Under the pieces are notes generated by a model. It ran no database searches, was not told the DNA's origin, and saw only the letters and a list, made by a program, of their open reading frames with translations. 64,000 nt of DNA, from assembly GCA_911728435.2 (NCBI GenBank), contig OU452201.1:2790001-2854000 (forward strand), in the 5' to 3' direction. The position numbers and the translations under genes were made by a program. Positions 23,201 through 38,200 of the stretch are shown here, one piece after another; position 1 is the stretch's first letter; every line of letters begins with the position of its first letter. Origin of the DNA: Apoderus coryli (lineage: Eukaryota; Arthropoda; Insecta; Coleoptera; Attelabidae).

Positions 23201-26200
23201 CCCGGCCTGACAAACGACTTGTACAACTTCAGAACCATGTCATTGGACCTTGATCTAAATGCTTTCTGGATTAAATACCACAATTTGTTGGCCTTCTTCA
23301 CTACCGCCGAGACATGGATTTGCCATTTTAAATCATTGGTAATAATCACGCCGAGATCCTTTTGCTGGAGAGTTGGTCTTAATTTGTGTAGGATATTTCG
23401 GGGTTATTTGGTCCCAAATGGAGGACTGTACATTTATCCAAATTCAAACTCATCAGCCAAGTTGATGACCAAGTCATCACTCTGTCGAGATCGGTCTGGA
23501 ACACCTCAGCACTCTGCAGCGGATCACAAAACAGTTTAGAGTCATCAGCAAAGAGACTTGTATTTGCATTTATATTTCCCGTCAAATCCGATATGTAAAC
23601 CAGGAACAACAGCGGGCCCAACACCGAACTTCTTTTTCTAAGGAAACCCTCAATCCATCGCAGGAGTTCTCCGCGAATACCATAATGTTCCAGCTTCAAT
23701 AGCAGACGAGCGAATTGCACCTTATCAAATGCTTTCTCAAAGTCCAGGTACACCACATCAGTAGGCTGACCATCATCGTTCTGTTTGGTCTACAAGTTAA
23801 GACATTCCAGCAGATTTGACTCCACTGATCTTCTCGGCATAAATCCATGTTGTTGGTTTTTGTAAATGAATTAGACTGTAAATTTTTATTTATCAAGAAA
23901 GGCTTTTTTTCTCATAATTATACAAATGTAAAAGTCCTCTCTATGATCTTTCAAAAACATTATACCCTTGAATATTGACATCTGCGTCAAGATGGCTTCT
24001 GTCAAAATTATAAAATAAATAACGCTATAAATAGGGTGGATTAAGTGTGGGTTTTCATCAGACCAATACTGACAGTTATGATGATTAACATCCCCTTTTA
24101 GAAGAAAACGGAAAATCAAATGTTGAGCAAAATAGCAAACGTCTATCGAAGTCATTTTCATTTAGTTAGTGCAGAAGATTACTATTACTGATGAGCCACT
24201 GTACATTTTCTGTCTAGTTGAAACCGTGTAATTTAAAAATACCGAATCAGATCGCTGCCTTTCCTTCGTACGTTTTATTTAGAGGTAATTTAATGCCCAT
24301 TTTAGTTGTCAACGTGATGAAATTTTAATTTAGGATAAAATAATTGATTCCATTACAGTGAATTACCAAAAACTCTCCTAGAACAATATTTTTTATTCTA
24401 ATTCTCTACGTGAGGATTAATTTTAATTAAATTTTGCGCTCTGATTCTGTTAGAGTAAAATGGGAGAAAACACAGCAAATTTTTCACACCGCATAATAAA
24501 TCCGCTGTAATTCCCTGGGTTTTGTTGGGTCTTTTATTGTTGAACGAATGTCATCAGTTCATTTTTCGTTAACGTTTTTAAAAAAGGGCCATTATTGAAA
24601 ATACAGAGTCACTCATGAGGAGAACTGTCATATTCCTACCACTAATAAAGCCTCTTACAGGAAATACCATCAATTGACCATTTATAAGTGACAATTCTTC
24701 TACTTATTAATATACAAGATGATTATAGATTTCGGTCAGAATTTGTTGAGTTCATAACTTTTTGACGTTTTCTTCAATTAATTAAGAGGATTTCATGTCC
24801 GTAAATATAATAAATGAAAATAATTTCGTGGCAAAGCGGACTAAAATGTTGGCTTTACCTACACAAGGAATTTTGTTTAATTTAGCAGGGCCCCAGTCTA
24901 ATTCGATAGAAACCAGACCGAGGCATGGGTCGACAGGTACTGACGAATTCGTTTCGCTCTTGTTATGAGCCAACATTTTAGTCCGCTTTGCCACGAAATT
25001 ATTTTCATTTATTATATTTACGGACATGAAATCCTCTTAATTTTTCATTATTTGGCATTAAACATCGACGGCAGAACGCTTGGAGACCACCGTCCGAGCA
25101 TTGCTGAAACCCAAATATTTGGGAGATGCTGGCAGAAGGATAAAATGGTCTCCTGCTAGCGTTTTGTGTTCATACTATTTTTATTTATATTTATTTCTAT
25201 TTATACGACTGGTTTTACCTATACATTGAGTTTGTTCGGCCTCTGCATGGTATGGGATATGCATTACTATGTACATGTAGATGATATATGTTTACATGTG
25301 TCTACTGTTGTGTATCCTATTGTGCTTAAATGCAGGCCGATATTTGTGATGGGCAGCGACTATGGTGCTCTGACGAGCTCATAACAAGAGCGAAACGAAT
25401 TCGTCAGTACCTGTCGACCCATGCCTCGGTCTGGTTTCTATCGAATTAGACTGGGGCCCTGCTAAATTGAACAAAATTCCTTGTGTAGGTAAAGCCAACA
25501 TTTTAGTCCGCTTTGCCACGAAATTATTTTCATTTGTTTTCTTCAATTTATGGTGAAATTTGCAGAAAATTCAAGACTGAACCTCCCATATATATATATT
25601 TGTGGACATCTAAATGTACACAAACCAGCAAAAAAATGACGTAAATAACATTTTCTCCACACAAAATCTAATGTTTAATAGAAGGATTAATTTTCAGTCA
25701 CTTTGGAAATTACGGAAAATGTGTGATTTCTTTAAATAAATAACTGACTGATTTGAGAAAAAGCTTACTCTGTACAATTTACTCCTGTAATACACATTTT
25801 AAAACTGACGACACTAACATTTAGTTTTTGCGAATGTGCGATGCTCTGTTGAATTAGGTATTTGTCCTTTGGTTGATGTTGATCAGTATCATCCAGTGTT
25901 AAACGTCATTTTTGAGGCTAAGCATATACATGGCAGTAATTTTAAGATTAAAAATAATAATGTTCGTGAATTCAATTTTAGGAAAGCAAACTTTCCGGTT
26001 TTATACAACAAGATTATCTCTGCTGATTGGAGCGAGGTATACTTGTCTATTACTGTTGGTTCTTCGTGCTCGGCCTTTTACAGCATTCTCGAGAACATTT
26101 TTGAACAATGCATTCCTTATAAATCCAAACGGCATAGGCGATTTCCAGTCTGGTACTCTGCTGGGTTAATTGTGAATATTTTTAATAAAGAAAACACTTA

Positions 26201-29200
26201 TAGAAACTATAGAAAGCTTGGATCTGATTATTACAGGTCTAAATACGTTGAGTTGAGGCGGTTGATCAAGTCTCAGATAACGATTGATTTTAGCACATAT
26301 CTGTCAAATATCGAGAGAGATTTGCAACGCGATCCGGCTGGATTTTGGTCTTATATAAATAACAAACGTGGTAATTCCAGAATTCCGGGTGTAATCAGGG
26401 ATGACGCTTCAGAGTATGATGATCCGCGGCAAATTGTTGACGCTTTTGCTAATTACTTTCAGAGTGTTTATGTGGAATCAAACCCTCAGCATACTGAGAC
26501 TTTGCCGGATGCCATTAGCAGTAATTGTGATCGGGGGTGTATTCATCGAGTGACGGCTGAGGACATTATCAATACAAGTAAAAAACTGAAGCCTAAACCT
26601 ACGTCTGGAGCGGACGGTGTGCCCAGTTTTGTTGTAAAGGACTGTATTTATCCTTTATCTAATCCCTTGTATCATATTTTTAATTTAATTCTACGAACTG
26701 GCACATTTCCGGACTTGTGGAAAACTGCACGAGTAATTCCAATTCTGAAGAAGGGAGACTCTAGTATCATTACTAATTATAGACCTATTTCAATTTTGTG
26801 TAATTTTTCTAAATTGTTTGAAATAGTGTTGTATCAATATATATTCTCCACTGTTAAAAATTCTATTACAACTAAACAACATGGCTTTTTCTCAGGCAGA
26901 TCATGCGCGACAAACTTGGCTTGCTTTTCACAGCATGTTTGTGAAGTCTTGGACACGCGTTGTCAAATTGATGTAGTGTATTCGGATTTCAGAAAAGCCT
27001 TTGATCAGATCGACCACTATGTTCTATTGGGAAAGCTTGAAAATTTTGGTTTTTCGTCGGGGTTGGTCGGCCTACTTAAATCTTATCTATTGAACCGTCG
27101 CCAGTTTGTGAAATATGAAGGGTATGAGTCATTCAAGTTTGTACCTACATCAGGCGTACCACAGGAATCCAACTTAGGTCCATTGCTGTTTATTATTTCT
27201 ATTAACGACATTTTCGATTGTGTGTTATGCAATGGGCTACTGTTTGCCGACGACTTAACACTTTTTCATGAAATTCGTAGCCATGACGACTGCTTGTATC
27301 TTCAAAGATGCTTGCATTTTCTTGCAGACTGGTGTGATAGAAACAAGTTGCATCTGAATATAGACAAGTGTAATGTGGTGACCTATACGAGAAAAGACAA
27401 TAGAATTACTTTTAATTATTACATTGACGGTTCTGCCTTGAATCGAGAGACTGTTCTCAGGGACTTGGGTGTTTATTGTCTAAACTGAATTTTCTAATAC
27501 CACGTCAGGCTGGCAGGCTTAGGTTCACATTTTACGAGGACCCTTGTCGTACCAACATAATGCTTCAGTCTCCTGTACACTATATTTGTGACGGTTTTAA
27601 CAGAGTATCGCACTTGCTTGATATCAACCACAGCACGCTCGCGAATATTGTTGCCACAATGTCGGGCTTGTTTTGGTGAATTAGAGTAGATACCTACTTA
27701 TTTGTAGTTTCTGTTATTATTTTGAATTGTGTTTTGATGGTTTATTCTGTTTTTTTTTTCTGTTCTCTTATTTTACTTTTCATTCATTCATTTTTTGTAT
27801 GAAAATATATTTTTTTTTTGTTCTTTATATGGACACGGATATAATGTGATTATGTTTCCTGTAATTGGGGTTGTACCCTGTTGGAAATAAAGAACTATTT
27901 ATTTATTTATTTATTTTGTTTCAAAATAAGACTGTATTCCTCCAATGGCTGCTCCAACTCATGGTCCTTTGTAATGCCAAAGATGCCGGATCCGGACTGA
28001 AGAACGAAAGGTTGCTGTACAACTTTTATTATGTTAGCTTTATTCTCTTTGGACCATTGGCATTGTTTGGGAAGCAGAAAACAAAAATGACATAGTATCA
28101 GGAACTTATCGCCGACGCTGTCTCGTACAATATCCGAGTATGTATGTATGTTAATTTGTTCTACTTTTAACCAAATATATCGTTATAGTTCTAAGTTAGC
28201 CATGTATTAGGGTTTTTTTACGAATTTTAATTACCCATATGTAATACAATTGTAACGCCCCTTTTACAAGGTGCCTACAAGCATAATTTTAAATTTGAAT
28301 AACTATTAACAACATAATATAATAATAATAATAATAAGTCTTGAATACACAACTATTCCGGCTAAAACATACCGAGATAATCGAGAAAAAAAAATAAATA
28401 ATAATAATAATAATAAAGCATTTATTGCCCAACAGTTTCCCAATTACACAAAGAAACTTACAATACACACGTTTACACTATAAATGTTTACACTATAAAT
28501 GTTTCTGCAGCTAACATTTTAAGGTTATATTCTGACGTTGTAAAAATGTCACATCTACCAGAAATCGAATCAAAATTATTGCACATAATATGTACAGGCG
28601 ATCTCAATAACACATTAGTTCTAGCTCTGTCTAAATAAAATGTCGCATTTGATCTAGTATTCAATCTAGGAACTAAAAAATGTATACTTGATAACAAGGA
28701 AGAACAGTCTATCTTATCTCGCAATAATTTATGTAACATTACTAATGAACACTGAATTCTTCTATATTCCAAGCTCTGCATATTAAAACGAGACAGCAAC
28801 AAACAATGATCGATTCCTCTAACAGGATAAACCCCATCTGTTTTAAAAACTAGATACTTTAGAAACCGGCGTTGTATTTTGTCGATCGCCAACTTGTGAG
28901 TATTATACTGAGGATACCAGACAATAGACGAGTACTCTAGTTTCGATCTGACATATGTGAGTAATGAGCACAGAAACACTATCAAAGCCTCTACAGTTAC
29001 GCATTATGAAGCCATACATACGTGACGCCTCAGATGTCACTCTATTGATGTGGTCCAGGAATAAAAATTTGTGATCGAATGTGACACCCAAATCCATGAA
29101 CGCATGACATCGCTCAAGCTAAATTTCGGAAATGGTGTACGGATAGTCAATAAGCGTAGCCCTTCGCGTGAAACTAAGGCATTTGCATTTTTGAATATTG

Positions 29201-32200
29201 AGAGTCAATCTATTATGGTCAAACCATGTTTGAAGAGCATATAAATCACTCTGCAATCCAATGCAATCCGTTATTGTGTCCACGGAAGCAAAGATTTTCA
29301 GGTCGTCCGCAAAAAACAACCTGCGTTCCAACAGACATTGATCCAGGTCATTGATAAATAGATTAAATAATAATGGACCCAAATTAGAGCCCTGCGGAAC
29401 CCCTGAGGTCGCAGAATAAATATTAGATTTAAACCCGTTGTAAAATACATATTGCTTACGGTTTTGTAAATAAGAGTCACACAAAGCTATCAAGTTCGAA
29501 TGAAATCCAAACACGTGCAGCTTACTCAGCAAGACACCGTGGTCCAGGGTATCGAAAGCTTTTGCAAAGTCGGTGTATACAACATCAAGTTGACCTCCAC
29601 GGTCCAGAGTTTCAGAGATACAGTGAGAAATGATTGACAGATTAGTGACCGTAGATCTCCCACACATAAAGCCATGCTGGTTGACCGAAATCAAACGCCT
29701 AACTTCCGTGTAAATCCGTTCATACAAGATAGATTCAAACAGCTTAGAAAATTTAGATAATAAGGAAATAGGACGATAGTTATTTATATGAGACCTGTCG
29801 CCAGACTTAATATGGAACTAAGTGAAAAAAAGTTGGTTTCTTCATGTGCTGTTAAGAACTAGCATTTTCGATGATCAAACTCTAATCATTTATTATTCAG
29901 GGTGGGTTAGAGACCATCTCGTAATGTTTCCATTGTTCCAATAATTGATTTCGACTCGATTTGATCATAGTAACAAATATATTTTTATGAAGTTATTTAT
30001 AAATTATAGACAGAAATTGATTGCCTCCAAAAATAGCAAGTCGTTCACGTTTGCAATAACAGATTTCATGTTGGTGCTTGGAATTCTTTACAGGTTTCAT
30101 GGATGTATTAACAATGAGATACATTTTTTAGGTGAAATGAGAATGAAGTAATTCAATAGGGGTTATACCTTTATGGAAGCCCGTAAATGTGGTTGTTATG
30201 CCCGCAGTTGTGTTCTTTTATACTTTTTCCAAATGTTTTGTAACGAGATTTTTATTTTATTTTCTTTTGCTTTATGGTGCTTTTTATTTAACGGTAATGG
30301 GAGGAGAAATTAACTTTCACTGCTATGATATCAAAATTTGATGATGGAGGACAACTATTAAAAAAGGGGAAATCTGAACAGGAAGGGACAAAGGTTATGC
30401 GACCAATCAGTTTGCCATCTTAAGACCTTAGAAAATATATAAAATGTCACAGTGTCACTGCACTCGAACTAATTGTATTTAGATGTGTGCTGAGCTGCTA
30501 AGATCGCTGTAGAGTGGAAATTTTGTGGTTCTGAATTATACAGACCAACCTAGTCAGGAACGCTTGTAAAAGGCTAAACTGAACTGTTAAATGATCCTCA
30601 GATATAATATTTTCATTTTATTACCTTGCAATTTCTGGTTTATATATTGTTTTTGGGCAACGATGTCGATATAAAAAATGATAAAATATACCGGTATGGG
30701 TAATTACAATATAAACTTGTTGTTTTTTTATGTCATACCTACATATCGCAATTAATTTTAACTTTTACAAATAGTTGATAAACCAGTAAGCTGTCGCAAA
30801 TCCATACCATATCCATTATGTATTATTTGACACTGAGTATATAGTGCCTATGTCCGACTTGGCTGAATTTTTGTAAATACATGATACACACTCATGTGAA
30901 ATATTTTAGTAACCAGATTACCAATGAAAATGTCATTAAAACTGAATTAATGGATTCAGTTAGTTGGAAATTTAAATACCACACACGATGCGCTGTATTA
31001 AGTATAAATTAGTCCATTCGACCCATTTTTATCATACTCCAAACTGATGCGAAATAGGTTAAAGGATAAATTTTTAAGATCAATATGAGAACGAAACAGA
31101 GGCCTTTTCAGTATGTAATATAAATTCTTGGCCAAAATTGGAATTTTTGTTGTGTCACCCCAGATTGTAAATATATGTTGCTACGGTTCGAAACATTATC
31201 CAAATGCTCAAAGACTTTTGGTAAACCGTTCGTATCTACTCGTAAATAGAATAAAACATGTAGGTTACCATACAGCGGCTGCTATATAGGAGAATTTGAG
31301 CAAGTATCAACAATTTATTTATTTTTATTGCTGAAATAAACGATTGTTACCAAAGAAAAATCCTATTCATTAATATGATTAATTAAATTCTGGTGGTTTT
31401 TAATAGAAATATTTTATTAAACCCATTAGAATTATAAAAAATTCAAGTTATTAAAAATTCAGCATTACGGCGTGCGGGGGGCACTCCTGAGGTGGATGAT
31501 GTTTCTTACAGAAAGAATTTTCCAAGTTAGAGCGAATGGTGCATTATCCGCTAAATTGCCGGTCTTTAGTGGTGTCCCGCAGGGGTCTGTACTGGGGCCA
31601 TTGCTTTTTCTGGCATATATATCAGACTTAACAATGACAATGACACCAAATTGTTTTGTAACCCACTGCGAGACGATAATGAATTTTAGATCGACATTGA
31701 TGGGGTAGTGTCATGGTCGACGGTTTGGTTGATGAACTTGAATTTGGAGAAGTGTCAGGTACTACACATCGGTGCTAATAATCCCAGAACTCCATATTTC
31801 ATCAATGGAAATACCGTTAAATCTGTAAATCAGCGGAAGGATCTTGGTGTCATAGTAACAGCGGATTTGAAGTGGGAGGCCCATATTTCCGCCACAGTGA
31901 AGAAGGCTAATAGACTGTGGTATCTGATACAGAGAGCTTTCAAGTCCAGATCTAACTCTCTAATATTGGTATTGTATAAATCGTATGTCAGACCACTATT
32001 GGAATATGCCAACACCGTTTGGTCCCCCTACTTCATTAAGGACATAGAGGCATTGGAAAGGGTTCAGAGGAGATTCACTAAGCTACCTTATGCACTTAGC
32101 CATATACCATATGAGGAGCGATTGAGGCTTTTAAATTTGACATATATTTATGATCGACGACAACGAGGCGATCTAATTCAAACATACAAGATACTTAGTG

Positions 32201-35200
32201 GCTACTACTCGGTGAATCTCGATGTGTTTCATCCTGCTAGAAATCCTAATCTGCGTGGCAATAGTAAGAAACTTGACAAGGAGAGATGTGCTAGACTTCC
32301 TCGGAAGAATTTTATAACAAACAGAGTTGTATATGCATGGAATTCAGTACCTGAAGAGGTGATAATGGTGCAAACGGTTGACAGCTTTAAGAACAGGCTG
32401 GACAATTTCATGGAGGACCATGGCGATCAGTTGGTCCACTACTCGCTATAGAAGATGAGTGAGGATGACATCAATATTTCAAAAGCCTCAAATTAGGAAC
32501 TGAGCAACAGTTTCATCGGTTTTACAGTTTACTGTTTTACGACTAATAATAATAATAATATAATCAGGTGAAATGGAGCGTAAAACTAAGGTATGAAGGG
32601 AATTAAGGAAATATTTTAATAAGAGGATATTAATATTGTAATTCATTTCGAAACAGCTTCAATTTAATTATAAGAGGCAGCAAATATTTATACAACCACC
32701 TAATAAAGCAGATTCATTGAATAACACTGAGGAGCAGCAAAAATGTTTCTGAGACCGACATGGCAAAAATCTAATTATTAACAATTTGTAGTCTCAATGG
32801 AGTCCGCGTTATATATTATGTCATGATACTTTATAAGGGTTTAAATAGGTACGTATAACATGAATCTTACATTGTTAGTTAGGTAAAATACTTGTATAAG
32901 AATTGCTTGTTACATAAAGCAACAAGACTTTAAGGTATGTTGGAATTTTGTTTCACACTACCATGCTTTCACCAGACGGCCGTTTCGTCGATCCACGACT
33001 CATCAGTGGTGATCGACAGGCAGTGTGACCCAAATTACCAACATTTACAAAGAGCTTATACTAGCACGAGAATTGATTGAGAGAGATCAATCAATTTCCA
33101 ACATTTACAAAGAGCTTATGGTTGTCAGCAAAAACAAAAATATAGCTGACAACTTAACAGATATTAGCATAAATGGAGAAATAGTGGAAAGAGTACAAAG
33201 ATACAAATACCTGGGCTGCTGGGTGAATGAAGAATGGGATCTAACTCAAGAAATCAAAAGCAGAATAGAGCAAGCGAGAACATCATTTAAGAACATGCAG
33301 AAAGTGTTAACCAACAGAGCTCTAAGAATTCCCCTAAGAATACGCATATTGCGTTGCTATGTCTTCAGCATATGGGATGGAAGCATGGACCCTCACTGAG
33401 GCAATGTGTAGGAGGATTGAGGCTTTCGAAATGTGGGCTTACCGAAGAATGCTGAAGATATCATGGATGGACAGAGTGACGAATGAAGCGGTTCTACAGC
33501 GTATGAATAAAGAAAGAGAGGTGCTTAATACCATAAAAAGAATGAATTGCTTCATATAGTCATTCAAGGAAAAATAGAGGGAAAGCGTGGTCCTGGTCGC
33601 CGAAGAACATGGTGGCTCAGGAATCTTCGCCAGTGGTATGGAGTAAGCACTACGACACTGTTTAGGTCTGCTGTGGACAAAGTGAAGATCATGCGACTGA
33701 TCGCCAATGTTCTGGGAGGACACGGCACTTGAAGAAGAAGAAGAAGACTTTTGGAGACCAGGATAAAAATTGGGCTATCAAATTTGACCACTAGCTAGGT
33801 ATTAGTTCTCCCAAAAAGATTTTACTATCGCCACTTATAAAATTAGGGCATATACAAAATTTATGCCCAAATAATTAGTTTTTTTAGAGGAAAGTTCACT
33901 ATAGACTCATTGACGCTGAAATGTGTGGGTCTCTAGCCTATGAAACTTTTCGAGATGCGCATGTGGAATGCCTTTGAAATCGTTGCAAACAATTTTTTTG
34001 GGAATCATAAAAGCAGGACACTAATAATAATGACCCAGTTCCCAACTCCATACGCATTGCTGAAATCTGGGGTGTAACATGTGGTTGAAAATTCATGGCC
34101 AGGATTTCTCATCTGTATTACTTTCCAGAAAAATAATAGGTATTATTTAGTTAGGTACATGAGTATAGCTGAATCTAAAACAATAGGTTTTGATTATGAA
34201 GTTTGTTCGCCAGTGTAATAATTATATTGAATTAAAAACATTTTTATTTAAAATTTGTGATTGTTTTTAGCAGCTTTCATGTAAAATATGGTTTTAATAC
34301 AAAAACAAAATAATTTAAATATTTATGTAAATTATTAACGAAATCAACATGCTGGTTATTATAATAAATTATCTATATCCATAAGTAATTTTCTTAATAC
34401 AAAATTGAGTAAAACCAGCGAAATGAAGTGCGTTAGGATATTTCGGCAATTATGAATAAACATTATTCACTATCTATTACGTATACCTAATGAAAGGTTA
34501 ATGAATTGAAATAAATTAAAATAATTAACAATTGCCAGCAATTCTGTTGTCATCGCTACTGAGTTTAAAATAAACTAATAAATAAATTCAGGAGAGTTAT
34601 TTGAAATTATAAACTTTAAACAAAATATTTTTATTCAATCTACATTTTTACCCGCTTTGACATACAGGGTGGCCTTATGAAAACAAAACGCAGTCCTCTT
34701 GAGTTTACATTTTTGGTTTTTGCGTAGCCTCTTCGAGGACTTTAATGGCGAAAGTATTTTGACAAACCTTTTGTTTTTTCTTAATTTAGTCGATTCCTTT
34801 AGGAATTTTTTTATAGTGTAATTAACACGATTTTTATTTGCTTTTTACAATTAATGTACCCTCTTTTATTACAGGCTATCAAAAATTATGCAATGCTAAA
34901 TTAAATAAACTGTTGCCCTCGAGGCACGAATAGCTCTCCATATTTAAGTGTAAAAGTAATCATTTTATGACCTTTTTGTCATTTATCTAAATTTATCTAA
35001 ATTTAATAAATTTTTGTTTTGTTTTAGACATCAGCTATTTTTTTTTAAGTATCGGGTTTTGTGCCTTTTTCTCCTCTTTGGAGGCACTATTTATACGCAG
35101 ATATTTTATATTTCAGATCTAGGCCAAGTTCTTGAACGCAAATTAATTGTTTTTTTTTAGTTTTATTATAAAATTTATTTTGTCCCCTTTTCTACTATTT

Positions 35201-38200
35201 ACGAACGCCTATGTAAACAAAATTGTTATGCTGCATGTTTTCAGGTTATCCGTTAAGTGGTTTTTGAGTTATCACGGATACAAATTTTTTCTGACCCTTT
35301 TATAGAATTTTCACGGACGCCTATGGAACATTAATTTTTGTCGTGTATTTTTAACACCAATTCAACTAGTTAAATATAAATTTTTTTACATTTTAATTTT
35401 TTTTTATTTTAACCCATTTTTTACTATTTACGAACGCCTATGTAAATAAAAATTTTATGCTGCATTTTTTAGGTTATCTTATATCAAAGCAATATATAAT
35501 TAGCCAATTTTTCTGGTATATTTGGGAAACATTTTTTTTTCGTTTTTGACCCGTTTTTTAAGACTATTTTTGAACGCCTGTGTGAACTAATTCTTTTATG
35601 TAACATTTTTTAGGTTATATTCTATCACAACTATAAAAAATTATTCAATATTTCGGATAAGTTTAAGAACTTTGATTTTTTAAATTTTTGAACCCTCTTT
35701 TAAACCCCTTGCCTACGCTCAATGTTAATCACCTATAAATATCCTGTAGTATTTTCTTACCAAATGTGGTTAAAATCCGTTAAGTGGTTTTTGAGTTATC
35801 ACGGATACAAATTTTTTCTGACCCTTTTATAGAATTTTCACGGACGCCTATGGTACATTAATTTTTGTCGTGTATTTTTAACACCAATTCATCTAGTTAA
35901 ATATAAAAATTTTTACATTTTAATTTTTTTTTATTTTACCCCTTTTTCTACTATTTACAAACGCCTATGTAAATAAAAATTTTATGCTGCATTTTCTAGG
36001 TTATCTTATATCAATGCTATATATAATTAGCCAATTTTTCTGGTATATTTGAGAAACATTTTTGACCCTTTTTTTAAACTATTTTCGAACGCCTGTGTGA
36101 ACCAATTCTTTTATGGAATATTTTTTAGCTTATATTGTATCAAAACTATGAAAAATTACTCCATATTTCGAATAAGTTTAGGAAATATATATTTTTTATG
36201 TTTTGACCCCTTTTCCATTATTTACGAACGCCAATGAAAGTAAGTTATTCATGACACATTTTATAGGTTATATTCTATCAAAACTATAAATAACTAGTTA
36301 ATATTTCTGCTATTTTTAAGAAATACGTTTTTTTTTAAATCTTTTTTTGCCCCATTTTACACTATTTTCGAACGCCAATGTGGTCTATTATTTTATGTTC
36401 AATATTTTAGGTTATATTCAATTAAACGCGTAAAAAATTATGCAGTATTTCGGATAAGTTTAAGAACTATGATTTTTTTAATTTTTGAACCCTCTTTTAA
36501 ACCCTTTGCCTACGCTCAATGTTTCCCAAAATCTAATCAGCTCCTTGCCATGTCCAATAGTATTTTTGTACCAAATTTGGTTAACATCTGTTAAGCGGTT
36601 TTTGCGTTTTCGTGGATACAGACAGACAGACATTTTTTTAAAACTACTTATTTATGTATAAAATGACCAAAAACAAGTATTTCCGGTGAAATTAAAAAAA
36701 AAAAAATTTTCATGAAACTAATAGTCTCCATATATAGATATATTACATAGATGATATGGAGAGCTAAAAAAGCAACAAACTCTAAAATTTCAAACAATTT
36801 CTTTATTAGCGACCTGTTTCAGGTCTTCTGAATGAGACACTTCTTCAGGCTACGCTACAAAGCATCCATGATGGTTATTTGAACAAAAGTATAAACTTTA
36901 TTGGGCCCCCCCTGAATACCAAAAACGTATTATGTGCTAATTTTTAAAAGCAAATAATTAAATTAAATTTAAATAGAAAAAAGTTCACAGATCTTTTCGG
37001 TACATAGGTACTTACATTTGTATCAAAGTAATCTAAAGTTTCGTTAATATGAACTTGGTCCTTAGAGAGTTCCAATTGACTGGTGCCAAGAAGCCATTAA
37101 TCAAACGAAAGCAGCAAAATAAAGTTAGTGTAGGTATGTACAGGGTGTCTGAATATAAAGGTGGCAAATCAGGAGGCAAAGTAAAGCTAATCCTCATAAT
37201 ATATACAAAAGAGCAACAATTTATATTTTGAACCTTGCCAACACTTATTTTTGTGCGATGATTTATTATGATTTTCGACGTAACGAAGTTCGTGAAGGTC
37301 GTCCAAAATCAGTTGTGTTCGAAAACATTGATCCTTTATAGAAACTGATCACGCAAGATGATCTGAGAAATTGAGGCAACCTTCAACATTAACTATTAAC
37401 TAGCATGAACTAATTAAAGCTTAACAAAACAAATGTGCAGAGTAACACGCTATATCTTACAAAATCACGGTTAATTTCATCACTCTCTCTAGTTTAAATT
37501 AACAGAGTTGTACCATTTTCCCGAATCGTCATAATCTGATGTCAAAATTGTTAAATTTTTGATATACGTTAATGGTTTTTTTTATCTTTCCAAACGTGAT
37601 AGAAAAAATGCGTGGATGAGCGAGTTTCACCACCTCAAGAAGCGGTTCGAACCTTTCAAAACCATGTTTTTACAACAAGGTCTCCATACCATACACAATA
37701 ATGTCCTCCTAATAAGAATGTGATACACATCTACGAGTATAATCTTGAAATACACTATTTTGCACAGAAAAAATCTTGTAGAATAAAATTAAATTAATAA
37801 ACAAGTTGAAGGCAAGAAGGGGGTGTAGAAATCTCAATTATGTGACTGCAATCTGTGAAAAGTATAATATTATAACAAATAAATTCAACCTACAGATTTG
37901 AAAATACCAGTCGCACTGTATTGGTCTTAAATATTTAGATACTCTTTTACAGAATCCAGTTAAACAAGTTTACGTTTCCCAAATAAAATTAAGAAAAAAA
38001 AATTATGATTCGTAAAATGGATAAATGCGTATAATATGTAACTCTTTTCTGTTTATTTTTGTTCAAGCTGGTCATTTACAAAACAGGCTCTATAAATAGG
38101 CAGCAGCTTGGTGTAATCTGTATAATTTTCGTTTTAATATTATTTTAATAAAGATGTGTTCATGTTTTAGAACTCTTTTCTTAATTATAATCTCTACAGC

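Noticed and set aside
25166..25384. Small hydrophobic open frame inside the inverted-repeat element
   Set aside because: No conserved motif; its end overlaps the ribozyme, so non-coding is likelier.
30350..30440. Reverse transcriptase fragment (MRPISLPS)
   Set aside because: Too short and degenerate to separate from chance.
37640..37670. GGTTCGAACC as a tRNA B box
   Set aside because: No A box or pairing arms upstream.
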